In this document: positions 44,766-56,884 of the stretch, one piece after another
Layout: each line of letters begins with the position of its first letter
How positions within the stretch are numbered: the stretch's first letter is position 1
Source of the DNA: Lunularia cruciata
Taxonomy: Eukaryota; Streptophyta; Marchantiopsida; Lunulariales; Lunulariaceae
Reading direction: 5' to 3'
DNA length: 64,000 bases
Assembly: GCA_948567375.1 (NCBI GenBank)
Contig: OX419758.1
Coordinates: 5,647,001-5,711,000 of the forward strand
Translations under genes and position numbers: made by a program
Notes under the pieces: generated by a model
The model's database searches: none
Told to the model about the DNA's origin: nothing
What the model saw: the letters and a program-made list of their open reading frames with translations, nothing else

Positions 44766-45868
44766 AAACTGCAGGCTTTTTCTCTTGAAACGTAAGTTCA
44801 CAATTTATAACTTGTCGCGACGAATCAGGAGATGTCCTACAACATGATACTGTCACTCAGTCAAGTGCTACAGAAGTCTAGTACAGTTTAATCCAACCGC
44901 TCACAGTGCCAGGAACTTTCTTCCGAGTGACTCCATGCTTATTGGAGACCAAGCTGGAGCCAAACATATCCTTACATCCAGGTGTTAATTCAATGACCTT
45001 TTGATCTGTGTTGCAGATGGTGGCCGTTATCAGTTGATTGGTGTCCTAGAAAATTTTTGTGGGGATTTCCAGAAGACAAAACAGCAAAAGTGAAACACGG
45101 GCAAGACCAAGTTCCTGAAGAGTTCGACTTCCTGCTGATGGTGGTAGTCTTCAATTTGCGTCGCCGCATGGATGACAATAACTCCCCAATCATACCGTAA
45201 AAGAATATGTAGACGCTCGAGTTCTGTTAGTGGCTCGCGGTTTCAAGGCTTTCGTGACTTCGTAATTTGCATTACAAGGTTTCAACTTTCCAAACTCGTC
45301 ATTTTCTGAACGACTTACATGGACCTACCCACACTATAACGAAATACTGTAGTCCTTCGGCGATATCCACCCAGCGGAAGTGCACTGTACACGCAAACGA
45401 GGGTTGGGTTTACCATGGTCTAAGGTCGTTCAGATGCCCAGTTCCTAGACTTCAGTAGTTTAACACACAAACACAAATTGGGTTTAGTGCTAGACAGCAA
45501 CAGCAGGCAGGCAGTACTTAGCCATCTTCCTGCAACAGTAGAATATAAAACATATATAGTACCTCGAAGGAAAGGGCAAAGGAGAACAGTGGTGATTATC
45601 CTTTGTAGCAAGCTGTTGTTAAGAGTTCAATTTGGACCACCCGCCAAACACTGATGTCCAATGCAAAAGGTTTATTCAACATGGGGAAAAAAGTTCAGGA
45701 CAATTCTGGCTATTTCAATAATGAGCTTTGTTCGTCGATGAGGCCACGAATTCATCTTTCACCAAGTGTACTTTCTCCACTTCTCAGGGAAAAACAACGG
45801 AATTGTGTAATGTTTAGCAGGAAGTTGACTGTTCGTTGATTCTTTAGAGAAAGGAATCTATTTAAGCT
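44766..45868. other. No gene recognised; upstream flank of transporter pseudogene
   Basis: No conserved coding frame. From about 45815 the sequence resembles the 5' UTR of the transporter gene at 52930-52985, so the duplication extends upstream of the coding start. Confidence 0.45.
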
Positions 45869-46607
45869 ATGGGAGCAGAAATAAACTTTCAGCGCGGCCG
45901 CTACTGCTGGTAGAGGGAAGCAGCAGCAGCCATGTCATTTGGGAAAGCTTTACAAAACATCTCTTGTTCGTGAAAGTTATGCACGTGATAGCTTACACAG
46001 GTTGCTTGCAGTTTTGGGTTTTGGGTCTTCCTTTTGGAAAGCCTTGGTTTTAGTGAGAAGAGTGCGACGGAGGCTGTGCACTTGCCCTTTCTCGGAACGT
46101 TCTTGAGCTCCATACCCGGCTCTTTAGTGAGCAACGGGTTTCGAGTAATCTTGTCACCTCTAGAAATTGAAATTCGTAACCATCCACTATTTCGTCCCAT
46201 TTGATATTCCTTCTGACTGTTTGACAGGGAAAACATCGATCTGTATAACTCTTTTCCATTTTCTCTGTTATAGGGTACCTTCTTCTTGTTATATCCGCCA
46301 TACCAGATTCGGATTGGCAGTCATCTACGCGTCGTAAGGGTGTCACAGTTCTTGCCCTCCTGTTGCCAGATTTGGGCTTTGGAGGATTAAGGCCATGCGT
46401 AGCTCCATTTGGAGGCGACCAAATCATCCGCTCACTTAGAGAAAAGGTCGGGGACGATGTTATTTATTTCTCTACCATCATATCTGGAAAAGCCTCTCAA
46501 CAGTACATCTCAGCTTTCTACACCGGCATGATTTGCTGGACATGCTTGAGACATTTTGTCTCCCTTTGGTGAGGGTCCGTGGCCAAGCAAGTTACTTCTC
46601 AGTGTTT

Positions 46608-46662
46608 CTCCCTAACCAGAACAGTCTGTTTCTGTGTAAACAGTATGTTTCTGGTTAGGGAG
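46608..46662. repeat. Hairpin in the pseudogene
   Basis: Arms CTCCCTAACCAGAA (46608-46621) and its complement (46649-46662) around a 27-base loop. The right arm is the genuine exon 2 sequence, so the left arm is an inverted copy. Confidence 0.75.
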
Positions 46663-46826
46663 GACGAAGTACCACCATGCTTCTATTGACACAAACCCAG
46701 AGCTCATAAATCACTCGCAGCCGCCAAAGTATGAACGTGCATCTCGGATCAAGTATAAATTTGCGCTTATTCGGGTTATATGCAAAACATACGAACGGTC
46801 AATCCCAGCCAAGTATTCACTTTTTT

Positions 46827-46985
46827 TGTGTCATAGTAAACACTATGTTTCTAATAGTATCATGAGTAGTTTCTTTCAATCATCTTTTATCATGGATAGT
46901 TTCTTTCGATCATCTTGTCTTTTGTGCCATAGTAAACACTATACCTCTAATAGTATCATGGATAATTTCTTTCAATCATCTTGTC
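46827..46985 (+). repeat. Direct repeats inserted in the pseudogene
   Basis: Two units share CATAGTAAACACTAT, TCTAATAGTATCATG and TTTCTTTCAATCATCTT. They fall in the section where exon 2 homology is lost. Confidence 0.7.
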
Positions 46986-47245
46986 TTCCAAAAAGACACT
47001 GTGCCATATAGATCGTTGTTCCATCTAATTAAAATCACAATCACAAGTGGATAATGAAGATGCAAAAACGAAGACAGAGGATAATTGAAAGATTTTGATA
47101 TCCTTACAATCACGAGTCCAAGTCTTTTTCTTCGTGGCACTCCGATTTCAGCCCCGCTCAACGTGGCTCTTTCAGGCTATGAAAATGGATGGTCACGTGC
47201 CGTAGTTCGGAGGCTTTACAATCTCACCAGATGAAATATCGGTAT

Positions 47246-47762
47246 TCTTACCGATATTATATTCGAATTACAGAATTATCTTCACTATTTGATTTGTGTA
47301 TTTTTTCTTCCTCTCCGCCACATTACCTTTGTGCCAAGTTGTAAAAGTATTTTCGGAGAGTTCCCTTTTCTCATTCAGCAACTTTCTTTAGCCGGGCTAT
47401 TCGTCCAAATCCAAGATGACAAAACTATTCACGAACCAGTGTCGGATAAGTGTCGGATCTTGGAAAAAATCCCTTTACCTACCTATTATTATACTTTCCC
47501 TACCTCCAAGCATGCATGTGTGCAATCATACGCCATCTGGTTGGAACACAGTTTTCCTCCTAGGAGTGGAATTATTTCCCATGTTGAACTTCAGGATCAG
47601 TAATTTCAGATCATCTTCATTACTTGATCTCATCCAAGTTGGCAGGTAATCCCAGCAGTTCTGAGATATACTCCCACTTTTCAATCTTGCCAAGCTTTGT
47701 CATGGAAATGATATTTCTTCGAAGATTATTGATCCCTTTTTGATCAATGACGAGGTTTCGCA
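47246..47762. other. No gene assigned
   Basis: A minus-strand stretch at about 47623-47790 has a protein-like composition (KLGKIEKWEYISELLGLP) but no start, splice context or family I can name. Otherwise nothing. Confidence 0.3.
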
Positions 47763-48445
47763 TAGGTTTGGTCCACCCATCTGCATCTTCATTATTCACT
47801 TGTGAGTGTGGTTCTACACTAGATGCAGCAGCGGTACACATGACACGGTGTCCTTTTGGAGGACAGAGGATAGTTACCCATGATGCCATTAGGGACCTAC
47901 TGTTTGCTATGGCACGAGAAAGTGGATACTTGGCTTGGAGGGAGCATTCGTATGCTTTGCACACAACACGTGTCAAGGCAGACTTATATTTGGTCCGAGA
48001 TAATCAAGTGACAGTAGCGGATGTCGTGGTTACGGACCCTACGCAGGATACAATTTTGGAGGGAGTGATTACCCATCCCCTTGGATGGGCGGCGAGTGCA
48101 GCAGCAGATCGCAAGGTCCCCAAGTAAAGGGGCAGGCAGCGAGGTCAGCTCTTTGTTCCTCTAGCCTTGGAGTTATATGGAACTATGGACACGGCATTTG
48201 ACACATTTGTCAAGGAGTGCGCGAGAGCTTATCATGTTAGGCATCAGAATACCACTCTCACTCTCATACTTTGTAATATATTTTAGACACTGTGTATCCA
48301 TTTCTCTACAGAGGACAGTGGCTGGTGCAATCCATAGGAGAGCAATCACATTAGATGATGTTTCTTCAAATACTCCAGTTGTGTGTAGACCGTATGACTT
48401 GCATAGCTCGGATATCTTAAGGGCGGTGTGGAGATTTCTCATATA
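47763..48445 (+). pseudogene. LINE-type retrotransposon ORF2 C-terminal fragment
   Basis: Open to 48127 and continuing in shifted frames. It begins with a Cys/His cluster (CECG, then VHMTRC, C-x-C-x9-H-x3-C) typical after the RT of non-LTR elements. It is followed by THDAIRDLLFAMARESG and a VKADLYLV ... VADVVVTDP stretch, which resembles the D...D-x-V pattern of restriction-like nuclease folds found at the C-terminus of some LINEs. Downstream FVPLALELYGTMDTAFDTF is shared with 59232-59560. No RT remains, so it is a 5'-truncated insertion, as is usual for LINEs. Family assignment is tentative. Confidence 0.55.
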
Positions 48446-48560
48446 GACTCTATTGGGGCTTAGCCCCATGTTACCTATTTTTGTCTATTTTTGTCTCTCC
48501 CTTGTACGGGCTTGATGGGATCTTTCCATCCTTCCTTTTTCCTCCGCTGTCTGCCTTCTC
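48446..48560 (+). repeat. 3' tail of the LINE-type element
   Basis: Contains GGGGCTTAGCCCC (a perfect short hairpin) and a CTCTCCCTTGTACGGGCTTG run. It recurs inverted at 44660-44765 and direct at 59565-59640, which suggests it is the conserved 3' end recognised for retrotransposition (inference). Confidence 0.55.
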
Positions 48561-49721
48561 ACTTTTAGAGTTGTACCCTTGCATTGTTAAGGTGTGTCTC
48601 TTTCCGTGTGGTATGCTAGTTGCACATGTGATAAGGATTCCACCAGGCCATAAGCGTAGATCCAAGAAAAACATGGTAATTTTCTTCGATACGTTGAAAA
48701 GCCACTCTTAAAAATTTATCTTATTCAGTTGTTCATGACAAAGCAAAATTGCAACCACCTTCAGTCAATGGGGAGGAGTTCAAGCTTTCGTGAATTTTTA
48801 TTTGATCGGATTCACATGGTTTTATTCATGTACGGCTTGATGGGTCTTCTCATCGTTGTTGTTATCTATGCGTTCGTTACATGCTTATTCATATCTTCAG
48901 TTTAATAGATGATTATACGTTATGAGATAGCCATCCGTCTGATCGCATGTACTAGCACGTCTATCCCCACTTCCATTCGTCTCTCTGCGCGATCTAGAGT
49001 CTTCGGTACATGCGCTATATTGAGCTCATCTGATGAAATTTGAGGGAAGTTAGTCAAGTTATAAAATTTAACATATGATATAATTGGAGATGACATGCTT
49101 AATTGGAGATGACATGCTCACTCTACTGAGCTTGACGTAAGCATTCTGCAACTCTAGCTCATACACACGTACATGGGTTCGGTCATCCGTCTTTTGCCTT
49201 TTCCAGAGACCAGTTATACTTCTGGGTCTGAGTTGAAGAGGGCAAGAGGCCATTCCGAGGGAGAAGTTCGGTACAATTCTTGGCTTTCGCGAAACATCCA
49301 CGAGTTGGCTTTTGAGGAGCAAGTTGCGGAAACGAAGTTGCTCTTTGGTTGATACAGTTCTCATACGATGTCAAGAAACATGTTAAGCTCAAATCAGCAA
49401 GTTTCAGCACAAGAGTACAAGAGTGGGACTAGGCCACAAGGTTATTCCATCCATTCTGTACCTACTAGAAAAGAGTTCAGATCTAAGATGTTCCTCTAAG
49501 GATCCTTCTTCTGACCGAAACAAAGCTTATGGACGAGGATTACAACGAAGAGCTCATATAAACTCACCCCAAGTGCCTTTGTTATTCCTCGGGAGGTGTT
49601 TTGTTAACTATTTAGCTACGAATTATGTAGGTTCAGATGTCACATAACAAAATATCATCAGACTCTCATGTTTCTCTTGCTAAAAGAATACACAACATTC
49701 TACATTCATAATCTCGTTCTG
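48561..49721. other. Intergenic, downstream of the transporter gene
   Basis: No conserved frame. It would include the 3' UTR of the minus-strand transporter; no clear AATAAA-type signal was located. Confidence 0.4.
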
Positions 49722-52700
49722 TTAGTTCTGCGATTCTTTTGCTTGCCTTTGTAGGGCTCTTGATTCTCTTGAGATAAATGTATTGGTGAAAAGAGACATC
49801 AGAACTGTTCCCAAGGCACCTACACCGACGAAAACGAAAGTCTCAGTAGCTTTGGACACCCTTGCTCCAATAAGGGCTACGACAGCAACAGTCAGAAGGT
49901 TACCTGAAAACAACCACGATAGCCACACAGTATGTTCGTCATTTGAGAGCCAGAGGTGCTGGTCCATTATATCAACCAGTCAGTTGGAAAAGAGGTTCTC
50001 ACTTGAGTTCACAGCAAAATCATGACTGAACTGTTCTCATTGACAGCTATGCATGTAGGACAAAAAGAGAAGAAAAGCTTACCGAGGGCTTGATAGGCAC
50101 TGTGAGAGGCATACACGACTGTCTTCATAGACTTGGGAGCCTCGTAATATGACCACTCCATGGCTGGAATCGACATCATTACCTCTGCAAAGCATAAAAA
50201 GACATATTGAGGCACTTGCCACAGTCGTGATACATCCGCATAATCTGACGTGAGGCCGCCTATTTTTTTCTCCTCCAGTTTAGCATCAATGATGACTTGC
50301 AGAACCCCGGACATAACAAATGAAAGGGTAATCATGACGAGCGCCACCAACATCTTCCTCATGTTTGTCACAGTCGTGATGTGCTTTCCGATGAAGGGGT
50401 ACACTAGTTCATTCAGAAATGGAATGATGAAAACCAGGAATATTGGTTTCAGCACCTGTGACCACGCAATAGCATCAAAAGGACGTCAGACACATGCAAA
50501 CAGACCTAGTCTGCAAAATGTAAGGAAAATAATATGGCTCAGATCTGATGCTATGGGTAAATGGGAGCAAGAACAACATCCCTCCCGTCCGAATTAGGAC
50601 CTTCTATTGTCCAACCGAGCTATTTTTCAACATGAGCCCGTCAACACTACAATACACAAATAAAGAAGTAGCAGTCTTCCACTGTAAGAACACTCACGAC
50701 TCACGTCAGAGCCCTCCGTGGTGCCGAAATAGCTGGATGGAAATGCCACTCTCCCTCGTCCCCACTAGAACCAGAGATCATTTGCTTGCACAAACTGTTT
50801 ATTCATAGAAGGTATAGGCTTCTCTTTGACATAATAATAACTAAATTGCTGGACGGCCAGACCATCCTGGGGGCTGAACACATGGTCTGGATGAAAACAT
50901 TTCATGCTACATCAGCACCGTGAAACTTCAGGTAATAAGCTCGTCTCTCAAGTTCCTTCAACGTATTTGCCACAGATGAACATGGCTCACTGAACACCAA
51001 AACTTTCTTCTCATGCTGCGAAATAGTATGATCCTAGAGTTCAGCACTTCAAATGTACAAAAGTTGGAAACAGTATTGTATAACGAAAGCTGAACTATGC
51101 GGATGAGGAAGATATGTTGTGAACATTACCCCCATTTCATCTGGTGGGATGTTAAAGCCTCCGAACCACGGCACGTGACCATCCATTTTCATGGCTTGAA
51201 AGAGCCAAGTAGAACTGGGCTGAAAGCGGAGGGCCGAGAAGAAAATAGTCGGACTCATGAAAACCATTGCAGATATCAAGATCTTCCAATCGTCCCCCGT
51301 CATTGACTCTACAAGTGGAAACTTCTCCGCAGCCTCCTCAACAGCTTTGGAACGCATATCTGCAACTTCTTCTGAGATCTCCGTCGACCCTTCTTCCTGC
51401 TGCGAATGGCCATTTTTTAGCTCTGGTGGTTTTGTGCCGACGGGATCATGGCGATAATGCTTCCTCCCTAACCAGAAGAAGATTGTTCCAGAGGGCATAG
51501 CACACGAGGAAATGAGAAATACAACCAAATAGCTTCCTCGGCCATGGACCCTCACGCAAGGGAAAATGAGAGAACTAAACAATGTCGCACAAACCGAGGC
51601 CGTGTAGTACAATGAGTAATATTGCCCTGTGGCAGTTCCCGCTTCACTGGTTGAGGAATAAAACACATCGTCTCCGACAATCTTCCTCCTTGAGCGGATG
51701 GCTTGGTTGCCTCCAAACGTAGCTGAGCATGGCCTCATGCCTCCAAAACCGAGAGCCACCAAAAGGAGCGCTACTAAGGTGAGATTTTTACGAACCGCAG
51801 ATGATTGCCAATCCGCGTCTGGTATGGCAGATATGACAAGTATAAGGTAGCCAGCAAACTCAGAGAAAGAAAAAAGATATATAGATCGATACACTCCCTG
51901 TCAGACAACCAAAAAGAAAACGATCAGAGGTGTTACGTGACAAAAAATTCATGTCTAAAATAGCTCTGTTCTGGTAGTAGGCTTTTCTTTGACAACTTCG
52001 GCTCACAGCTATCGAACTAGGTGCGATGCACTCATTCCTAGACATGCCGTTCTCCGATTTAAACTTGCTCCTGACGAGTTTGACTAGCCAGTTGGTTAGA
52101 AGTATTCGTACCGAGTGATTAAACATTGATATATTGTCCTATACCGAAATAAAATTGAATAGTTCTCCAGAATTTTATAAGTTTTATAAAGCTATCCCTC
52201 AGCTCTCGTGCCTTTTGAGCCCAGGAACCTGCTAAACAGGTGCTTAACTAAGTTGTGAAAATAGATTTAGAAGCAGGCGGGGCCCTTTAGGCAATGCACA
52301 ATCAGTGGGAAACTTTCAAAAGGATTACAATATAAATTATTTGACTTTACAAACAGGTGAAGATCCTCAGAGACTACACGCAGCGCATCTGCTATGCGAA
52401 AGAAGAAATGATGAGGATCAATTTCAAAATGGAGGTTTTCCCATTAGAGAGCCCAAATATAAGCTGTGAAGTAACAATGCATAGAAAAGAAGCACAAACC
52501 CTGTACTTCTTTCCAAACAAAAACCAGGGGGCACCCAGGACGCCATTCAGAGCTCAAGTAGTACAAAACCACTAAAAAAACACGAGGTTTCCAGCTTAAC
52601 CGAGCTCAAACACGTCCCGATAAAAATTTCCAAGGAAGTTTTAAAACTGATAAGCTTACCAAAAATGCGTCGCTCACTAAAGAGCCGACAACCGAGCTCA

Positions 52701-52926
52701 AACACGTCCCGATAATAACCAAGTGCACAGCCTCTGTCGCACTCTCTTCGGTAAAATGGAGGCTCTCCAAAAAGAATAAGCCCAAAATTGTAAGCAATCC
52801 TCTATAAGCTAATACCTCCATCGTTTCGTGTAGCAAAACATATTTCGTAAAGCGTTCCCAAATTATGTGCTGCTGTTTCCCCTCTACCAGCAGCGGCCGC
52901 CGTAGATCTCCGTTTCTGCCCTCCAT
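49722..52926 (-). CDS. Proton-dependent oligopeptide transporter-like (POT/SLC15), 529 aa, four exons
   Basis: Exons on the minus strand: 52926-52660, 51897-51130, 50455-50083, 49903-49722. All introns have GT...AG ends and the frame closes at 530 codons including the stop. Exon 1 starts MEGRNGDLRRPLL and encodes a first membrane helix. Exon 2 has ALGFGGMRPCSATFGGNQ, equivalent to the PTR2 signature (G-x-GGIKPC, FGGDQ), and near its end WLFQAMKMDGHVPWFGGF and PPDEMG, which match the TM7 loop of SLC15 proteins. Exon 3 begins VLKPIFLVFIIPFLNELVYP, as in SLC15. Exon 4 holds the last helices. The family imports di/tripeptides or nitrate with protons across membranes. The TM1 proton motif ExxERFxYYG reads ETMEVLAYRG, so Arg is Val and one Tyr is Arg. 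Substrate is therefore uncertain. Length is near the 500-600 aa norm. Confidence 0.85.
52598..52715. repeat. 26-bp direct repeat across exon 1 and intron 1
   Basis: A 26-base run beginning AACCGAGCTCAAACACG occurs at 52598-52623 (intron 1) and 52690-52715 (exon 1), 92 bp apart and without mismatches. Confidence 0.85.
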
Positions 52927-53326
52927 AGTTGAAACAGAGTCTTTCCGTCAGAGGAATCAAACTACAATCAATTTCCTGCTACAATTCAATTGCTCCATCC
53001 TACGCTTCAATTCCTCAGCCTGCCGGTTTCCCTACCTACGTGCGTTCACTCTAAATCATGTCGACAAATTATCTCCACAACCAACGTGGAGCTGCAGGCG
53101 AGCGATCTAGAAGACGATCCACCCCACCCCCTGTCTTCGCTTAGGAGAAGCTTGACTCCTGCATTTCTCGTCTCGGCAAGCTCCGCGTGAAACTCAGCCA
53201 TTCGGTCACTCAATTCGCTTGATGTCCTGGGTGGAATTTACCTCTCAAGACTCGGAGGTCACTATCAAACTGTGCTGCTGTGCTTACACTATATTGCTTG
53301 GTGTACAATGGTGATTGATCTTACCG
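52927..53326. other. Promoter side of the transporter gene
   Basis: The first ~60 bp is shared with the pseudogene flank at 45815-45868 (5' UTR). No clear TATA box was assigned. No other gene seen. Confidence 0.35.
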
Positions 53327-53368
53327 ATATACAGTTCTGCTCGTGAGCTCACGAGCAGAACTGTATAT
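53327..53368. repeat. 42-bp perfect palindrome
   Basis: A 21-base arm starting ATATACAGTTCTGCTCG and its exact reverse complement, with no spacer, centred between 53347 and 53348 at GAGCTC. It lies about 400 bp upstream of the transporter start codon. Confidence 0.93.
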
Positions 53369-53633
53369 ATATGTCTTACTCCACAAGGCTCAAAGGATAT
53401 CACCTTACTGTCTATTAGAAAGTGAATATAGATTGACAGCAAGGTACACTGTACTCCTTGCTTTCCGCTTGCAGCACTAATCATGAACTCTCAGACACTC
53501 CTCCGCACCTGCCGCACTGTAGAGCATTGTGGCGTCCGGTTTTATGCTCGGTAGAGACGTCGGTGCGCAGGACTGATCTTCAATGTTTGGTAAGATCTAC
53601 CCAGGAGATTAGGTACCAGTTGGAGCACATAGG

Positions 53634-53732
53634 TAAGATTCTCTCGACAAGACTTTCCCGGGAACTGCAAGTTCCATGCACAATTCATAGCTAAGATTCT
53701 ATCGACAAGACTTTCCCGGGAACTGCAAGTCC
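53634..53732 (+). repeat. Two ~41-bp direct repeats, 58-bp period
   Basis: 53634-53675 and 53692-53732 share TAAGATTCT, CGACAAGACTTTCCCGGG and AACTGCAAGT, with few mismatches. Confidence 0.85.
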
Positions 53733-56700
53733 CCGTCATTGAATTTCAAAGACCGCTCCACGTTAAAAAATATTAAACCGGTTGATCCGACCAGTTGAAT
53801 AATTGGCGCGCAAATAATGCTGACGAGATGTGGTGTCGGAAATGGAGTGCCATGCATGGACGGTGCAGCAACGCGTCATCTAAAGAACCTGGCTATAAAG
53901 GCCCATGCGGCGCGATGGAAGTCTCCGGCGGAGTCGCACATCAATTGAGAATCCCTCTACCTCGCCCGGAAGCTACAGGTTGCTCCAAAATATTGTCGAT
54001 TCTTTGAAGGTATTTTACTTGGAACATCGCATTTATTAGACTACATACTCCCTTTATAGGCGGTTTCTTTACTAAGTACTAACTCCTGTTCCTGCCTGGA
54101 AGCGACCGGATCTCCTCGGCGGATTACTCTACTCTGGTAAGCTATTGGTTGAAAGATTGCCTTCAGCGGTTGCTGCAAGTGTTGATCGGAGGCACCGACA
54201 TGGGAACTGCATGTTCTATCGAAGGTCGCGACGAAGCGATCTTGACATGGATAGTGTTGTGAGGACGTGGTATACAACCTTTGGTATAAGAGAATCCAAA
54301 ATACATGTGTTGTTGCTGACGTGGAAATATATTACTTGACGTGGCAATCATTCACTGTCTGACTTCATGTCTTGCTTATATTCACGAGAAAATCAAAGTA
54401 TTTTATGTAGTGAAACGATGCCGACATATATCTGGAAAATTCCCAGTAAGACTCTCTATGTCCCCCTATCTGCAATCTTGGAGTTGCTCCAGTTCTTGGG
54501 CTGGACATGAATTACCTTTACAGTAGATCTACAATTCCATCAACCTTTGTGAGTCGATGAGATCTGACTATTCAAGACATGATTGAATTTGGGCAGTCAC
54601 AGAATAGATATACAATGGACACGGTTGAATGCAACAAAACATACAGTTATCTTTGTTAGAAGTGAGCAACGTTCACGAAGTAGCTAGCAGGCAGTGTAAA
54701 TTTGATTCCAGTCCCAATTAACATTTATCCATGGGATAAATTCCATGTATAAATGTTCATAAACCACTCTAATCTGAAAGAAGCAGAGCAGTTGTGTTAA
54801 TTAGAGAAGGTAGTTGTTGAAAATTGAGATTGATTGGTTGAGGAGTTGGGACGGAAGAAGAAGCAGTGGTGAGGCCACATGATGGAGAAGTGAATTGCGG
54901 CGGATTCTCGCGAGAAGAAGGTTGGAGATCATTTAGAGCAACCTTTGAGTGATTCAAAAGAGAATTCCAAAATTCTACTACAAGCAATGAGTCTCAAGTC
55001 CAAAGCCCTTTTGAGTGATGTTGCTGGATTTGTCCTCTATCAAAATGGACATGAAAATGAATTGCACTCAGGATCGATTTTGAGCTATCGGCGAACATGC
55101 GGATGGTAGTGGGTATGGATGGACTTGACTTGAAGATCCAAGTTGATTTCTTGTACAATGGAAGTAGACTAGTAATGGAGATGATAAAATGTGGTTTGAA
55201 CCTCAAAGAAGACCTTTAGGCAAATAGTGTGGTGAACGGACTTAGAGTAGACTTTGTGCGCTGGATGGTCTTCCAATGGAAGCATATTACTAGAATAGAA
55301 GAGCACTTTCTTCATATAGCTGGGCTCAAAGAGACTGCTCTTCGTGTGTGATCGAGAGAACTTTGGAGTGGGGATTTAAATTTAGAGCAGGAGCCCTCAT
55401 ATCTCTGCAAGACTTGTTCTTCGGACCCCGAATTGTCAACACCCACATAACTTCTACATGGGAGACAGCTTCAGAAAGAGGGTGGCAACATGGGGCATCA
55501 GGATTATATGAGGCAGAACCAAGCACATGAGAAACCATTTCATGGGAGCACAGTAAAGGTTTGTCTTTAGATTGAGTAGGTTTGTGTACAGGGCAAGCAA
55601 GGACAGAGTGATCAGACCCGGCAAGGATGGTGTGCCTACATCAAGACCTTGGGCCTAGGAAATGGGGGACCAATGAAGCACAATAGGATAGCCCTTTATG
55701 GTTCAATACACGGGAGGTATTTGAGAATTAGGGATTTCACCACATCAAGAGTTCTTGTATTGAATGGTTCTTCTATTGGGTGTTCTTGTACCCAAGAGTT
55801 TATAGCAGTTTTGGCACAGTTGGGCAGCTAGACCCACCAGGGGACTGGACATTGGATGAAGAAGGAGATATTTAGGGCCACCACTAGGCCCTTTCACCTC
55901 CCTTGCATGCTCTCTCTTCTTTGTTTCTTTTTGTCCTTTTTCTTTATCTCTTTTGTGTTTTGCCATCAACTCTTTGTCTTTTATATCTTGCTCTTTTAGG
56001 ATGGCATTTTCTTTGTCCTCTTTAGGATGTATACACTTTTTGTAGCATCATCTCTCCTCATGCCTCCCTTGGCATGGGGCCATAGAGAGGACTACCTCAA
56101 GTGTCACTCCTCATCTGGTACCCCATACCCCATATGTGTGACCTAAGGCTTGACCCTTACCTTGTCTATTTCAGCATATACCCATAGTTGTTGTGGTTTA
56201 TCTAGATGGAGTTCCTTCAATCCCTAGATCACATACTTCTTCTTTACCATCAATGGACCCAATAGGAGGTGATTCCTATGGAGGATACCCCACATTTGAT
56301 TTCCCTACCCTCCACACCCTCCTCTCACCTTAGATCCTCCTCCCACCACTATCACGTGCCACCCATGCATGATCATTCTTCTACACTAGGGCCATCATCA
56401 CATCCATATATCCCGCCCTATCACCATTCTACTCAATCTTGTCCAAATTATCAATGGGTAGGGATTGGACTTGCCCAACATAGATAGAGATCTTGTTTCT
56501 TGCGTATGCAAGTTGAGTCCACCACTCATCTCACATCTCTAGACCCTATTTGTATGCTAATAATGGTTCTTTAGGCTTCCCTAGACTTGTATTCTTGGCT
56601 ACACTTGTTGGACCCTCTCTAGGCATTCTTACTAGGTTTGCCTTGACCATAGATGTACACTAGGATCCCGTTGCCATTGAGTCTTCTCATTGGCTCCACA

Positions 56701-56884
56701 CACACATACGCACTCTCTCTCTGTGTTATTTTGGCCAATACTCATGGCAGAGATGTCTCCACTTGGACTTTATTTGCCCTTTTCTCATAATGGACATTAT
56801 TTTTTCCAACCCATGGAGGTGCTTTGGGACATCACGAGATTGCCTCTACAATTCATAAGTTCTTGAGAGGAGATTGGGAGCCCT
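53733..56884. other. No gene recognised
   Basis: Many short frames on both strands, none with a recognisable domain or a partner elsewhere in the window. The stretch 55900-56500 is pyrimidine- and Pro-codon-rich. Confidence 0.45.

Larger units (their letters stand above)
45869..47245 (+). pseudogene. POT/SLC15-like transporter pseudogene
   Basis: Broken copy of exons 1 and 2 of the gene at 49722-52926, in the opposite orientation. The ATG at 45869 leads to a TAG after 14 codons (45911). The exon 1 homology runs to about 46144, then an 83-bp intron with GT and AG ends (46145-46227), then exon 2 homology. The POT signature survives as GFGGLRPCVAPFGGDQ at about 46372-46420, which is closer to the family consensus than in the intact gene. 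Later parts (WLFQAMKMDGHVP) recur at 47155-47215 after inserted repeats. Exons 3 and 4 are not seen. Because it retains an intron, it is a DNA-level duplicate, not a retrocopy. Confidence 0.85.

Noticed and set aside
47620..47976. 118-codon minus-strand ORF as a gene
   Set aside because: Half of it is antisense to the LINE fragment; the remainder has protein-like composition but no start or splice context.
56269..56487. Pro/Ser/His-rich 72-codon ORF
   Set aside because: Pyrimidine-rich repeat-like sequence; no domain or conserved partner.
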